A stretch of 32,118 nucleotides of DNA from Sphaeroforma sirkka (GCA_001586965.3 LUCW03001905.1:1-32118), one strand, 5' to 3'. Counted from the stretch's first letter, positions 1 to 12,894 are shown. The notes: a model not told the origin generated them from the letters alone. Numbers and translations are program-made.

Positions 1-1195
1 TTACTGAAGAAATATCTTAATGAACACGCCTAGTGCATACGAAGCATGCACGCTATTTGCACACTTACTATACAGTTAATATCACAAGAACTCTATATTG
101 ACACTACCAGTGCCGAAGTTAAAATTGGGACCCGGTGATTGGCTAGAACATATTTGTTCGTAGGTGGGAAGTGTAGGACTGTAGGTTGCACTAATTGTGG
201 TGGCGTGTGAAAGAAAATGTTTGTGAACTAGCAATGTTTTTTTTTTTTTTTTTTTTTGTATAGTATTATAAGGTCCCTCGAATTTCCCAAAATTCGGTCC
301 TTACTCTCAAATCAAAAAGTCGGCCCAAAAAAATGATAATCACAGTTTTGGCGCCAAAAAAATAAAGTCCCGAAATTCGGTAGGGATAATATTATTTATT
401 TCAAAAATGACAAGTATGTATGTTACAATGTATGAACATATGGTATGGCTCTCATAGTCGCTGTAGTGGTTCAGGAAAGATTGATGGGAAGAAGTGGTCA
501 GTAAATTCCCGTTTGAAACTTGGGCCAAGTGAGTCGACAATAGATGATATGCGCTGAGCCAATTCGGGCCGGTGTTGACAAAACACTGTTACTATCGAAT
601 GTTCCATGTATTCGCTTGCTGACCTACTATGTAGAGTACCCACCTCTGTGGTACGGATCGGGTCTGCGTTGTGTAGTGCCACGGAATGGGTTAGTGTAGA
701 GTATGAAATACCGAGAAGGATCAGGTTATTCGTCATAATCCGGTCGAGGAGCGAGGATGGGGCTAAGCCAATGCAGCATCAGACCACGGATGAATTTGAT
801 ATGTGTTGACTGGCCTTGATCGGAAGTATCATAGGCGGAACCAACAAGCGCGATGATTTGGTAGTACTCCAACAGTGTGATTAGCCGGGGTATGGGGAAC
901 ATCTGTTGATGCGTCAGTAGTAGTTTTATTCTTAGGCTTACGATATAAGCAGTCTTTAGTCCTCTTCGTCCTTGTTTTCCTTATGTTCTTAGTGAAAGTC
1001 TCCACTCTAGCGCTGGACGTGGACTGCTTTTATAGTCCGCCGGGACCTATCTCTATCTATTCCCGAACGAACTTGTACTTCTAAAATCCTAGGCTATTAA
1101 CTATAACTATAACACTCGTAGTGAGAGGCAAAGGCACGGGCCTAGAAACCCCTCTGCTACGAAGTTCTCAAACTTTCTCATGGCGTCATCGTCTA
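1..1195. other. Unassigned repeat-rich left flank
   Basis: I see no gene I can name here. The stretch has a run of 21 T at 237-257, a 14-base perfect palindrome TTTTGGCGCCAAAA at 346-359, a 26-bp block at 383-408 that recurs at 22581-22606, and a minus-strand open frame of 94 codons at 452-736 with no recognised domain. On the minus strand TATAAAA occurs near 1030 inside a short inverted repeat (GGACT...AGTCC), which could be an old LTR promoter. The shared 26-bp block suggests, as inference only, that part of this flank belongs to the same repeat family as the DNA around 22.6 kb. Confidence 0.4.
383..408. repeat. 26-bp block shared with 22581-22606
   Basis: The block starts GGGATAATATTATT and ends ATTTCAAAAAT. 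It matches positions 22581-22606 with a single mismatch. Flanking bases agree only for TA before and G after. At the second site it interrupts one arm of a long inverted repeat, so there it behaves like an insertion. Confidence 0.6.
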
Positions 1196-1713
1196 TGTAG
1201 AAATACGGCCTCCGGTCAGTCTAAAATATCAAGATCAATTGAGATAATACATTGGTTTTTATTTGTATTTTAAATAATTTAGTACAAACTCTTTTTCCAA
1301 TATTTCCAAAGTGTTCTAAATTCACTTTGATGGCTCCAATAGCCTGAGTATTTGGTATGACTCATCTACTTGGACCTGTTTGAGACATTAGTAGATGTAG
1401 GATATTATAAACTAAATTTTATAATCTCCGAACTACTACTTATAGATTTTGGTCCTCCCGCCAATCTCCAAAATCCAATAAGTCTTTTTCTTTTTTCAAC
1501 TTTTCTTCAGATGGAACTTTATTTATATCAGCTAATGTATTAACGTGACTTACGTTATTATGTCTATTTACAAATTAGGCAAGTGGTTATGAACACTTAG
1601 TACTTCTAGTCCCGATCATTCTTACACAAGCTACCACTGCTAAATCCTAACTGACTAAATTGTATTTTAGTTTAATATAGTTTGAAACCTAGTAATTTCC
1701 ATCGAAGTTTACA
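1196..1713 (+). mobile_element. Solo LTR of the Ty3/gypsy family at 23305-30981
   Basis: The sequence begins TGTAGAAATACGGCC and ends CGAAGTTTACA, as do the two LTRs at 23305-23902 and 30380-30981, and it aligns along its whole length with only scattered differences. It is about 80 bp shorter than those LTRs, so it is a length variant. The four bases TCTA lie immediately on both sides (1192-1195 and 1714-1717), a target-site duplication. No internal element sequence is attached. This is the expected product of recombination between the two LTRs of an earlier insertion. It carries more substitutions than the paired LTRs show between themselves, so it is probably older. Confidence 0.9.
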
Positions 1714-1984
1714 TCTATGTATATTCGTAGACACTTTTGCTTTGTTCATGAATATATATAGATAATTTTAAGTATGACCCATGAGAATGACACGCAAAAA
1801 TCATCAGGGCCTGGTTATATACGATTAATCCTGGCTTGGGACCTGAAATAAAAAACCCAATACGAATTTATAGAATTGATACGATGAGGTACACGCGTAG
1901 CTCATGACTCATAATTCGGGACCTACCAAAATTCAGGGTACCGAAGAGTCTCGTAAAACCCAAAACTCCTTCACCTTCGCCAGC
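1714..1984. other. Stretch with no recognisable feature
   Basis: AT-rich sequence between the solo LTR and the gypsy pol fossil. I see no open frame, repeat or RNA gene in it. Confidence 0.4.
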
Positions 1985-3549
1985 TTAAGGATGTGCCGGT
2001 GCTAAGCGCTTCTGGCGTCCATTGTTCTCGTCATTGACGATCTGACGGATGCCCCGGATGTATGACTTGAATCGATCCCAAGACTTCGGAGATTTCTTCA
2101 TAAAGTCCTCCTTGACATCTTCCGGGTCCAAATCCTTCCAAGTCTCAGAGCGATATTTCTGCAGCGTAGTCAAGAATTGCGATGAATACTTGAACCACAC
2201 TTCCCCAGATTTCGTTTGGATATAACGTTCGAACCTTTCAACAATAGCCTGGAACCATGCAAATGTGTGCAAGTACTCCTTCAAGGTAACTAGTACTTGC
2301 ACTGGGGCCGACCTGTCTTCTTGGCTGCCGACGGCTAGCTTGAGCTGTTCACCACAGTTCGACCACATCGTGCCCGAACATCGTAATGATCCCCGTCATA
2401 CGGGCCATTCTCAACCCACGCAGTCTGATCCTTGTGTTGTATGGAGTCTCGACACTTCTACACAATGTTACAAATCTCGAGCGGCTCAAGCTCGGTTGCA
2501 GTAGCTATGGCATTTGCAATACGTTTTGCTTGTACCTTCAGCAAATTCTTGCGGGATAAATACAAGATTTTCTATGAAGTCCCGTCTTGACCCCGCATCA
2601 TTAGTTCAATTGGCGAACAATCAGATTCCGCATGAACTGTTCGGTTATATGCGAGTATCACCTCTCGTATATCCTAAGTCGTACTCAACCAGTCTTTCAT
2701 AGTACGATTGGCGCTCTCAATTTGACCATTGGCCTCGTGGCGCTCAACTGTGGTAACATGGACATATACCCCCAATCGAGCCCAAAATCCAACAAAATTG
2801 CTGTTATCGCATTCCTTGCCTGAGTTAACAACAATTTCATTGGGTATCCCAAAAGGTAGCAATATATCGATGACTAACCTCAAAGTAACCAGAGATACCA
2901 TGTTCGACAACTCATGGCCCCAAATCCACTTTGTGAATTTAGTTTGTGCTAGCACGATCATTCGAGTGCCCTGTTTCTGATTCTGCGATAAATAGAACAC
3001 ATCCACGTGAATTGGCTACATGAAGTACCAGGCTTCTTCGAAAGTAACAGGCAACCCTCGAGCCATGTCGCGTCGCATAAGTGCACACGGCCTGCAATCC
3101 TGAATCACCCTGCGGCATTATTGCTCCTTCACTTCTTCATTGGTGGCCTTTCGGTAAAATTCAGCCAATCTCTTGTAACCAACGTGAGCAAGATCCTGAT
3201 GTAGCTTGAGTAGTAGCTCGTCTGTCGTTGGTTTATCTCTGTCACGTAGCAACCTCATCACCACAGCAACCGCCTCATCATCAATCCCGGCGAGTCTAGA
3301 TAATGTATCCGCGTCGCCCATTTCTTTACCCTTGACATATGAAAGTGTAAAGTTGAAGTTTTGTAACTGTAGGAACCAACGTCGAATTCGCCGTCCTCGC
3401 ACAGCATCGTCATCACCCAAACGCTTCCAGAGTCCTAACAACGGCAAATGGTCGGTTTCTACATAGACTTGACCAGGTGGTCTATCAAGTATAATCGACC
3501 AGCGATCAAAAGCCCAGACGACAGCTAATGCCTCTAACTCTGTGATCAA
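1985..3549 (-). mobile_element. Ty3/gypsy pol fossil (RNase H to integrase), minus strand
   Basis: Read on the minus strand from 3549 down, the translation shows a gypsy RNase H end (TELEALAVVWAFDRW, ETDHLPLLGLWKR, YVKGKEMGDADTLSRL) at about 3300-3549, an integrase zinc-binding region at about 3060-3240, and an integrase core with GIPNEIVVNSG and HEANGQIESANR at about 2680-3006. Then comes an SPIELM-type stretch near 2600 and a charged 127-codon frame at 1985-2368 that I cannot assign. The reverse transcriptase, gag and both LTRs are missing, so this is a partial, broken copy with several interruptions. It looks older than the element at 23305-30981, and no LTR here can be tied to it. The solo LTR nearby belongs to another family and lies in the opposite orientation. 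Confidence 0.85.
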
Positions 3550-4651
3550 ATATAACTAATATTATGTACGTATGACGATATGTTTATTATACATTGCCGG
3601 TATGTAGTTCGGTATTGTAATATACAACAAATAGTTTCAAACACAGACAGGATTCCAAATATTCTTATTTCAAAACACGAATTATGAATCTATTTACCAA
3701 GCTCGGCCCACTCCGCCCTGCGGGGAGTTATGTATTTATATTATTCATGTATGTAGAGTTGTAGACACAAACATATTAAATATTTATGTACATACTAAAT
3801 ATTAATTTTAGTCCCTATTTTTTATTTATTTTTTAAAAACACATAAAAACCGTTTGTATGTACAGTAATGCACAATTTAGGAGGCTATGATGTAATCAAA
3901 AAAAAAAATACAAATATGTACACCTTCATAAAAATACGTTCAATTTTGTCAAATACAAGAAATATGGATTTACTGTTGAGACTTGAGACTGTTACTTTTC
4001 AATTTATATATGGGTCAAAATGAAAAGACTGAAAACTCTTGATCTGTCGTCCTTCAGACGTTAAAGTCCAACTGATCAGCCATTTATTTTCATATCTTAG
4101 TCACACACACACACACTCTCTCTCTGTATCCAAGTGTAGAGAGAGAGTAGAGAGATGTCTGATAGAGTGATTTAGAAGGCTATGCTGTTATTAACGGCCA
4201 GCTGGCAGCCCGGCACTCTCTTTCTCGCTCTCTTGCTCGCTCTCTTTCTCGAGAGAAGAGGAGGGAATTCTATTGAAAACTTCGAACTGTCTTTTTTTTT
4301 CTGAAAATGGCACCCGAATATGCATCTGTAAATATCCCGGTTTTCGTAGCGACCATCATAGAGATCCGGATTAGGGGACATCAGTCCATAGGAAATAAAC
4401 GCTGAACGTAGCCGTCAATTTTGTACGTTTTCACACGAACGTATTGAGATTAGATCGCCAGCTGGCCTTTTTTTTTTTAAACAAACAAACCAAATTTCAA
4501 TTTATATGTACATATGCATGCATACATAAATATGAAATTTCCATGTATAGTAATAAATATTTCCTTTGCTTAAAAACACCTCTGTTCGTATGTAGGATCA
4601 TGTAGTCATCTATTTTTTAGATATACATATACAAAGACTGAAAAATTCACT
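3550..4651. other. Upstream region of the acyltransferase gene
   Basis: AT-rich DNA between the gypsy fossil and the first exon of the WS/DGAT gene. It has (CA)n then (CT)n at 4101-4125, GA/CT-rich tracts to 4262, and two copies of the palindrome GCCAGCTGGC at 4197-4206 and 4457-4466. No convincing TATA box or initiator could be fixed. A pyrimidine run ending in AG at 4613-4620 resembles a 3' splice site, so a non-coding 5' exon further upstream cannot be excluded. Confidence 0.4.
4101..4262. repeat. CA/CT/GA microsatellite cluster upstream of the gene
   Basis: Runs of CA then CT (4101-4125), GAGAG tracts (4139-4155) and CT-rich sequence with CTCGCTCTC units (4214-4262). They lie 390-550 bp before the start codon. 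Such GA/CT tracts often lie in promoters, but a regulatory role here is inference. Confidence 0.6.
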
Positions 4652-5730
4652 ATGAATATAAAAGCTTCACCACTGGCTAGAGAAGTGGACATAATATCTC
4701 GAAGCTCAGCGTCTCAGGTAGATTTTAGCTTCAGGATGATATTCGAAAACACAGGCTATACTGTGATAGGCTGCCTGCTTGCCATTCTCGTGTACATTGT
4801 CGTCAGATTCACTCAGAAAGTAGACGAAGCTAAGCGTATCTATGGCAACGATACCGAAGTATGTGCTTATTTACTGTGTATTGTTTGCACTGGTTTTTAC
4901 GGTAGACCTCATCGAGATGTGATGAGCTGAATGTGGTGAACGTAAATATTGATACATATATAGATTGATGGGCAAGATGAATATTCTTGTAAGTAGCTGT
5001 GATCTGTATATATAGTGGTCATATACGCTGGAAAATGATTTGATAATTGTTGCTGAATGATTACCTGGACCCCAGCAAAATAAGGCTGTTAAAAGGCACT
5101 AATACGTGTATCTGTATCTTCATTAGATCATACGCCTAGACTAGCATAGTTTCTAAAATAGCTGCACAGCAGTAAGCAATCTCGTGCTCAAAACTTTATA
5201 ACTGTGAAACATACCGCTGTATATGCTGTGTAATGTATGCACGTCTACCTGTGTATTGCGTAGTTCGTTAAAGATTTCTTCTCATTTGATCTTGCGGTAA
5301 TTTCTCCCTTGTATTTCCTGATTTCGGATTGTTCGCGTTTCCATATATATTAATACTTTGCGGATACGCTGTAAATCTGTGAACTAAATACACGTCAAAA
5401 TCTTGTTCAATCTATATTAGATAGTAGTATAGAGTCAAATACACATTGGTTTATCTTTTAATAGCTTTGTATTGAACGATAGAGGCAGGTATCGAATATT
5501 GTCACAAACCTGTAAACAAACCCAATGTCCACTCAATGGACGAGTATACTTGACTACTACATATTCCAATGAATTCAAACATGCCATTGAAGCACATGAA
5601 TATATTGTCGCTGTTATCTAACGTATTTTACGCAAACATACAGTCGGTATCGTGCATTATCAATATTTAATTATATATATATATATATATAGATATATAG
5701 ATCGATATATAGAAAGACAGACGGACGGAT

Positions 5731-5824
<94 letters not shown>

Positions 5825-5903
5825 GTATATGTATATATAATATACATATATATATATATATACGATATATATATACATATGCATATATACATATGGCATA
5901 TAC

Positions 5904-5938
<35 letters not shown>

Positions 5939-6111
5939 CATATTATATATATATAAATGTCTATATATATATATATATTTCTCTGTTTAAATATATGTAT
6001 ATATGGACACATATCACATGTATGAGAATTTATACACAAATGCATTACATATATGTATGTATATATATATATAAAAACACATTCATATACGAGGTTGTTT
6101 TTATTCATATT

Positions 6112-6145
<34 letters not shown>

Positions 6146-6244
6146 GGTGTGTGTGTATATATATATATATATATATTATTATTATATATGTATATATATA
6201 TTATATATATATATATTAGATATAATATATATATGTATATGTAT

Positions 6245-6321
<77 letters not shown>

Positions 6322-7512
6322 TATATATCATTATATATATATATATGTGTGTGTCTGAGTGTGAGTGTGTGAGTGTATGCAAGTCGTATAAAAGATTTTT
6401 ATATGGATATATATATATATATATATATGTCGAATGATATTTGCTGATCATCCGAAACCATAGTCCTGGAGTTCTTATCGTCAGCCCGTGCTGTGTAGTG
6501 CATTGTCTCCCCATCAATTCGCAACGAAGTGCTCGAATAATGTATGGTACTTAAAATGACGCAACTAGTATATACGTGCGAATTCGGAATGCATGCTCAG
6601 AGATGCCTCCGTACGTGCATGATACGTTGCATGCGCAAGCGTAGTCGGTAGGGATGCCCAACTGAATCTCTAACTAAAACTATTTGCCCACCGCACAGCT
6701 TTGCAAGGCTGGAGATTACATGTGGAAGCTTGACGGGGAGTACAACTACACCATCATCAACGGTAAGTCCTGCATGGGCACCACAGGATATCTGAGCTTT
6801 CGATGGTTCTTGCATGTAATAAGTATCACATGACAGCGAAACTCTCCGTTGACTAGATTGCACTTCTCGTGCGGATGAGTTCCGTGCAGTGGGGCCTATG
6901 TATGTGTATGTATGTATGTATGTATATATGTATATATATGTGTGTGTAGTATGCGTATTTGTTTGGCAATATATGAGTGGTATGATGAGAGTTCTAGCCA
7001 TTTTCCCGTTCGTTCTCAATACATATGGTGGGTTGACTGCACCAGCAGTATTAGCAGTATTCGGGTCATGTGTTAATCGCTGTAGTGTTTATTTGAAGGT
7101 TAAGATCATATATGCTATCCATTCAAAGGAAGAAGCATGGCTTCATTCTGAGGATATCTCTACATAGTCTTTTAATTATGTATCAATTTCATGTATACGT
7201 GTATAGGGCATTCACCTGAAGGTACGACGCACATGCGTACTCACACACGATACGTACGCATACCACATAATCACATATTTCGACGCTGACACCTTCCCGC
7301 ACATTATCAACGCGCACTTAGCAAGTCCATACTTACATACAAGCATACATACATATATCGATATATGTATATATGTAAGTATGTATGTATGTATATATAT
7401 ATATATATATATATGTACGTATGTACGTAAGTACTTATGCACATATGTTTATATACATAAGTAGGTATATATATATGTATATATATATATAGTCATAGTT
7501 ATATTTTATATA

Positions 7513-7603
<91 letters not shown>

Positions 7604-9575
7604 ATGATGATGTATTTGTATTTGCATAGATATATACATATACACATACACATACACGTATATATATATAAGCACTATGTATACCATATCACTGATATGT
7701 AAACGACACATTAACCAAGGTACAAAGAATTACTTACCACGGACCCAAATCGCACATTTCGAAACACGTGTACGATCGCGAGCGATCTAACATACACCAT
7801 TATAAAATTTTGGCCATATGCATGCTCACGTGTATAACCAACTCACTGAGCACACACAGAAAAAGTACTGACACTATATGAGAGCTCGGGCATTTACGGT
7901 ATACTGCTTTAACACCACAACACATAATAATACTGCATTAACACCATGAACACATAACTATACTGTATTAACACCATGAACACATATTTATACTACAATA
8001 ACACCATGAACACGTAATTATAGTGCATTAACACCATGACACAAACTATACTGCATTAATACCATGAACACAAACTATACTGCATTTAAACCATGAACAC
8101 ATAATTATACTGCATTAACACCATGAACACGTACTTATAGTGCATTAACATCATGAACACAAACTATACTGCATTAACACTATGAACACATATTTGTACT
8201 GCATTAAGACTATGAACACATAGTTATACTGCATTAACACCATGAACACATATTTATACTGATTGAACATAATAAACACATAGTTATACTGCATTAACAC
8301 CATGAGCACATATTCATACGCGTATGTGTGAGTTTTTCCATATGTGTATATATACTATGCAGTACCAAACATCAAGTACTCAATGAAACCAATCGCGTAC
8401 CAAACACTCAATATGAGTACTATACATTCAATCACGTAGGGTACTATACATTCAATCACATAGGGTATTGTACATTCAATCACATAGGGTACTAAACAGA
8501 GTCACATATGCCATCGCTCACACCATGTATACGCGCAACTTCAGGAACATCATTTCACACAGACAGTCAACCATGGTGTAGAGGTTTTTAACGACCCTCA
8601 CATCGTCCAACGGAAGCAACTGTGCTGTGTATAGCATTTGTACAATCACGCCAGATACTAAGTAGTTCGTAGAAAACAAGACAACATTTCATATTGATCT
8701 GTGGGAAGTCCTGATCATATCTACGTAACCGCGTCATTGCACCTACATTCACCCTTTGCAGGTGTGATCTTTGCAGAGGAGGCGACCTTGGAGGATGTGC
8801 AGGAGATGTTTCTCAAAGCCGTCAATGCAGAGCACTACCGCAAGTTTAAGCAGCGGCTGATTATGTTTCAGCGCATACCCATGTGGATCACGGACGAGGA
8901 CTTTGACCATAAATGGCACATCAGCAAAGAGGTGGGTAGTGGGCAGTCAGCGGCGTCTTGGCAGGTGTCTGACCGCTATCTAATGGTTTAGTGCTGCACC
9001 ACGCCTTGTTTCTACCAGGGCTTGCACTTTTCTTTACATGTGGGTACCAACGGCGTATAACCCTCTGTTAGTGTCATACTAGAGCGTACAACTCTGTGAA
9101 CGTTTGCTACTACTGGCGCTGTATGGTATCATTTGGAAGTGTGTGCATTTGTAAGGTATACTGCGGAATAGTAAGGGACGTGATACTGGACTGTGCGATG
9201 GTTTGTGAAGAAAAGAGTATATCATTACTCTATATGTTCACAGGCATATGGTTTATTGGTGTGATCTGTGGCATTGACAAGTACTATTCTCAGTAAAACT
9301 CATTTGCTTATGACTCAACGCGTTTGCATTTTCTCGGTTTACGCATAGCGCACACGCTTGTACATATGTAAGAGATTGGCCAAGTGTTTAGTCCTCTCTT
9401 AATACACACTTATACTTACTCCGCGAGCAACAGTAATCCTCGGGGTCAGAGTCATAGTAAAAATGTGTCATGTTAAGAAAGCGTATGAGAGTGTATGTTT
9501 CATTGTGACTATCGGACACACGTGTCTACGTATATGGGTGCTTCTTGTATATATATATATGTGTGTGTGGATGTG

Positions 9576-9647
<72 letters not shown>

Positions 9648-9688
9648 TTAAGTACATATATGCAAATATACATATGTACATATATAAG

Positions 9689-9719
<31 letters not shown>

Positions 9720-11738
9720 ATGTATGGATGTATGTAAGATTATGAATATGAATATGAATGAATATGAAAATATATATACTATCACTCAACAGACACATGC
9801 CGTTCCCACTAACGATGACGAGTTGAATTTATGGCTGGCAAGGCAGGCTGTAGAAGCCCTTCCCATCGACAGACCTTTGTGGCAGGGTGTGTGAAAAAGT
9901 GTATATATATATGTTATATGTTGTGTGTATTTTATGTATGCATATATATATGTACATATATATATATATTTATATATATATATATATGCATATATGTATA
10001 TATGTATATATATATATATATATGTGTGTATATATATGTATATATAGATATATCTTACCTTACCACGGGTGTCATCATACATGTATGTAGACCCGCGTAC
10101 ACTACCCAGGTACCAGGAGTATGTGTGTGACCGTCTGGTAGCTACATTGAACTGAATGTGGTGTACAGATACAGCTTCTGTGTCTGCTATTGGGCTTGCT
10201 CTCCACTTGCATACCACTTGGTAAGATATCATATTTGCTTCCTTGCATTGAACAATATGATGTCTATGCGATGTGAGCTTTTCCTTTCGCCCGGCTGTGT
10301 ACTTGGGTGTATGTGTACTTATACACTTGCGCACTTGTCTACTTGTCTTCTTGTATAACTGTACCGTTGAGTTTGAAGTACCTGTTCGTATATAGTTAAG
10401 GAGACTTAAGGCGAGTTTTTATTGTAGCATGTTATTCTGAGACGCTTGCGAGCATAGATCAATGCATCCAAGTATATGCTTTCTCTATAGTTTGCATCCG
10501 AAAACTGAAAACCATACATGTAGTATTATATCATACTATAATCAAGCACTTCTTGTCTATCGCAGTCATACTCCAAGCACACAACAACCCTGTACCTCTA
10601 CATGTATACGGCAAGACTCCTACCTCTACCCGTTACTAGACCTCCATTCCTTCCCATCCCATCCCCTTTGTTTCGTCCACTGCCCACTGAATGTCGCACT
10701 CCTACTTGCCACACACTACACTACAGGTGAAGGTCGTGGAGAACTACAAGACTAACGCAGACGGCAAGGGTGAGACAGTGGTCCTATTCCGCTGCCACCA
10801 CGTCATAGCCGACGGCATCGCCCTGGGCACTATGCTGTTCAATCTGCTCAACAACGAGAAGGAGGCCAAGGAGCTGCTGGGAGGGGCGTCTCTGACCTCG
10901 GAGATGGAGCTGAAGGCGGATGAGAGTTCGTCCAAGGTACAATGTGACCAACCGGGTAGTATAGTACCGGGTGGTGGTGTGGGGTGCTGGTGGTGCGTGC
11001 GTGTTGGTCTGTGAGTTACACACATACGCTGAGCCGACATGCTTTTCCAGAGGCGTGCATGGGTACAGATATTACATCGCACACACTACACACAGTATTA
11101 GAGTCACGTACATCGGGTGTTTGGAATTGAGAGGCCCACCGGGAAACCCGTGGATGAGTGATTACTGCGGCCAAGTCCATGGGATCAAATCTAACTGCAG
11201 TTCTCTGCCTGTCACCAGACTCCCATTCAAGCGATGGAGATCCTAGTGTGTTCGTATCTCCCTGCATATCACATTCGAAACTATACCCCCAAAACCCTAA
11301 ATCCCTAAAATCCTAAAACCCTTCGGCACGTTCCATTGGACAAGCGTCCTCTCTCATATATCGTCACCTCGCACCACATCACAACTGACACCCACACACT
11401 CGCACAACACAATGCCTAAGACAGGTCAACAAGCAGAAGGTGGCCAATCCCTGGCTGGTGAATGCGTACGGCCTGCTCATGCTTCTGCCCATCATGGGTG
11501 GGCTGCTGTTACAACGGTCTGACACCAACATGTTTCACGTTAAGCCCAGTATGTGGTGTGGGGCTGTGCACGCATGACTCGACTGTTTGCGTCACTTCTT
11601 TCAGCCCCAAGAGCAATTGTATCTATTGACGGTGATTCACAACTTGTCTTCACCTCACGGCCATTCTACCGCACTTTGAACCATACAGTATGTATATGTG
11701 TGTGTATGTGTGTGTATGTATATATATATATATATATA

Positions 11739-11812
<74 letters not shown>

Positions 11813-11829
11813 ATGTATTTATACATTTG

Positions 11830-11866
<37 letters not shown>

Positions 11867-11875
11867 TTATATTTA

Positions 11876-11918
<43 letters not shown>

Positions 11919-12746
11919 TGAACTGATCCCGAATTTTATTCGCTCGTATTCTCTGTCGATTTCGCCTTTGCATGCATATGTGATACACATGTTGGCCCAT
12001 GGGCTATCTTGCCATGCGCTGGTCCTGCGATCATTCGCTCTTTACCTCACGCCTCATCTGCTTGTCCACACACACATGACTTGTGGTACACATCAACCTC
12101 CATGTACGTTGTGTGTGCCAAATTATACGCTACAAGGCTCGCTCCTGATACCTTTTCTTTTGCACACGTGTACGCAGATCGCGGCGTGGAGGGCAAGCGC
12201 ACGGTGGGTCGTAGCGGTAGTTATCCGCTGGAGAAGGTCAAGCTCATCAAGACCAAGCTGAAGATGACCGTCAATGATGTGCTCATGGTAGGTTAATTTT
12301 ATTGGTCGGATTTTAGTCATGATGCTCTATATATATATATATGTATATAGTGTATATTTTTTATATGTATATTTTTATCTATATCTATTTTTATATAGAT
12401 ACGTGCGTGTGTGTAAGTGTATATGTATATGTGTATAGCGATCCACGACCTAACCAATACATTACTTCTGTGTGCAGGGTGTGCTGGGTGCTGCGATCAA
12501 TCGGACCACGACGCGCTTAAATAAAGGTCCGTGTCCCACGGAAGTTAAGGTACGATGGCCTGTCTTATGAGAGACATGCGTTATATGTAATGTCAAATCT
12601 AACTAGCCTTGGATATATATCTCGATGATAAAGCTAGCAAGATTTTGAGATATACACTTTATTTTGTTGACAAGCGAGCACCATCTGGGAGTATTATTTT
12701 GTCTATAACGAGGTTGTATTTATTATATATATATATATGTATATAT

Positions 12747-12782
<36 letters not shown>

Positions 12783-12847
12783 CCTATATTTTCATACATA
12801 CATACATACATCCATACATACATACATACATATATACACACATATAT

Positions 12848-12894
<47 letters not shown>

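Noticed and set aside
381-390. TAGGGATAA, the first nine bases of the I-SceI recognition site, at the start of the shared 26-bp block
   Set aside because: The rest of the 18-base site does not match and no homing endonuclease gene is visible. It is a chance overlap.
5660-6517. Many long overlapping open frames on both strands made of Ile-Tyr repeats
   Set aside because: They are translations of (TA)n microsatellites, which lack stops in several frames. The same holds near 9.5-10.3, 11.7-12.0 and 12.6-12.9 kb.
7899-8317. CRISPR-like array
   Set aside because: Units are contiguous with no unique spacers, and the setting is a eukaryotic intron. It is a minisatellite.
9096-9296. 66-codon open frame in intron 3
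   Set aside because: No domain, no splice-site support, and the flanking exons join in phase without it.
10744-11082. Minus-strand open frames opposite exon 5
   Set aside because: They are antisense shadows of the catalytic exon, which carries the clear HHVIADG motif in the plus frame.
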